Notes under the pieces: model-generated
What the model was told of the DNA's origin: nothing
Seen by the model: the letters and a program-made list of their open reading frames with translations, nothing else
Databases searched by the model: none
Translations under genes and position numbers: made by a program
Shown here: one piece after another, positions 15,225 through 15,823 of the stretch
How the letters are laid out: every line of letters begins with the position of its first letter
Numbering within the stretch: the first letter of the stretch is position 1
From: Rickettsiales bacterium
GTDB lineage: Bacteria > Pseudomonadota > Alphaproteobacteria > Rs-D84 > CACZYB01
Direction of reading: 5' to 3'
NCBI GenBank assembly: GCA_031276335.1
Contig: JAISNH010000107.1
Coordinates: 1 to 15,823, forward strand
DNA length: 15,823 bases

Positions 15225-15823
15225 ATGAGCAGGAAATTTTCAGCAAGCATGCTAGTGGCGGTAGGATTCATCATAAACGGACAGGATGCGCTTGCTTCGA
15301 TCAGCGAAATAAAAAGCCGATACGTATTCTCGCAGCAAAAGGCGCGGGAATTTTGCACCGGTCTGTCCGGGAAAATCGACCAGGTGAAGATAATGGCCGG
15401 AATTTCGACGGCGGCCAGCGGGGTCGGAACGCTTGCGGCCGGCACGGCTCTCGTGACCGGAGTGATGAAGGCCAACCTGGACAAGAGCATCGCAAAGAAC
15501 AAAAGCGGCGTGGATACCATACTTGAAATTCGGGAAAGCGGCGGCATAACGCCGGAAAACATTTCCAAGGTAAGGCAAGCCCTGCAAGAAATCAGCGATG
15601 CCAAAAACGAACTTGGAACCGAACTTTCGCCGGAGCAGAAGAAATCCGCCAAGCTGGGCACGGTACGGACGGTAGGCTCGTTTGTTGCCGGGGGCACGTC
15701 GGCGGCCTCGGCCGTCACCTCGTTCATAGGCATGGACCAGCTGGACAAGCTGGCCTCCGACATGGACGAGTGCAGCACCGCCATATCCGAGATCAAGTAC
15801 CACCGGGCCGAGCTGGAGGCCGA
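15225..15823 (+). CDS. Secreted protein with two Gly/Ala-rich hydrophobic segments (cut by window end)
   Basis: I do not recognise this protein. The first 199 codons are visible and the frame runs open past the window end. A signal peptide is present, with R3-K4, a hydrophobic core and an ALA site at A22-A24. Two hydrophobic, small-residue-rich segments follow: one at about 56-80 (AGISTAASGVGTLAAGTALV) and another at about 145-170 (VGSFVAGGTSAASAVTSFIG). Each is followed by a similar short motif (NLDKSIA and QLDKLAS), which suggests an internal duplication. Charged helical stretches lie between and after them. Cysteines occur at 43 (AREFC) and 183. The ATG at 15225 has AAGGAG about 6-7 nt upstream and lies 17 nt after the preceding gene, so the two are probably one operon. 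Glycine-zipper-like segments could insert in or bind membranes, but this is inference. Confidence 0.75.
   Translation, partial: MSRKFSASMLVAVGFIINGQDALASISEIKSRYVFSQQKAREFCTGLSGKIDQVKIMAGISTAASGVGTLAAGTALVTGVMKANLDKSIAKNKSGVDTILEIRESGGITPENISKVRQALQEISDAKNELGTELSPEQKKSAKLGTVRTVGSFVAGGTSAASAVTSFIGMDQLDKLASDMDECSTAISEIKYHRAELEA

Overview
The window looks like chromosomal DNA from a GC-rich Gram-negative bacterium, most likely an uncultured alphaproteobacterium. That placement rests on the length of SecD, a small secreted protein of a type I associate with alphaproteobacteria, and the GC-rich codon use. It is an inference, because no rRNA or other phylogenetic marker is present. Genes are packed tightly, with overlapping stops and starts, and every identifiable gene looks intact except the two cut by the window edges.

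Minus strand, read from 7004 down to 1. Three genes in the order dotI(icmL)-dotH(icmK)-dotG(icmE) encode the VirB8-like, VirB9-like and VirB10-like core of a type IVB (Dot/Icm or IncI-type) secretion system. A 119-residue secreted protein of unknown function follows, then secD (Sec translocon) with its own promoter, then the 5' two-fifths or so of gatA (Glu-tRNA(Gln)/Asp-tRNA(Asn) amidotransferase). DotH is unusual in carrying a SPOR-like C-terminal domain. DotG has an Ig-like domain and an acidic linker in the region between its membrane anchor and its VirB10 domain.

Divergent control region, 7005-7204. Two sigma70-type promoters face outward. Both have a TATCAT -10 and a 17-bp spacer, as does the secD promoter. 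Between and across them lie a terminator-like hairpin, a TTTGATCAAA palindrome and an 8-bp inverted repeat that brackets the atp promoter.

Plus strand, 7205-14053. A complete nine-gene N-ATPase operon in the diagnostic order atpD-C-Q-R-B-E-F-A-G. It has no atpH (delta), a long b subunit with a delta-like C-terminus, and the two N-ATPase-specific membrane proteins AtpQ and AtpR. Subunit c has two glutamates in the ion site (E31 and E64, with S65 and Y69). An unexpected 42-codon micro-ORF, joined by ATGA overlaps at both ends, separates atpD from atpC and contains a hairpin and an extended -10 motif.

Plus strand, 14054-15823. A promoter with a perfect TATAAT is followed by a structured leader of about 205 nt with mutually exclusive helices and a hairpin over the Shine-Dalgarno. 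The leader precedes a gene for an eight-cysteine secreted protein of unknown function, noticeably more AT-rich than its neighbours. A second secreted protein follows, cut by the window end, with two glycine/alanine-rich hydrophobic segments. The leader and its two secreted products are the least explained part of the window. The DotH-SPOR fusion and the micro-ORF in the atp operon are the most unusual features of the recognised systems.
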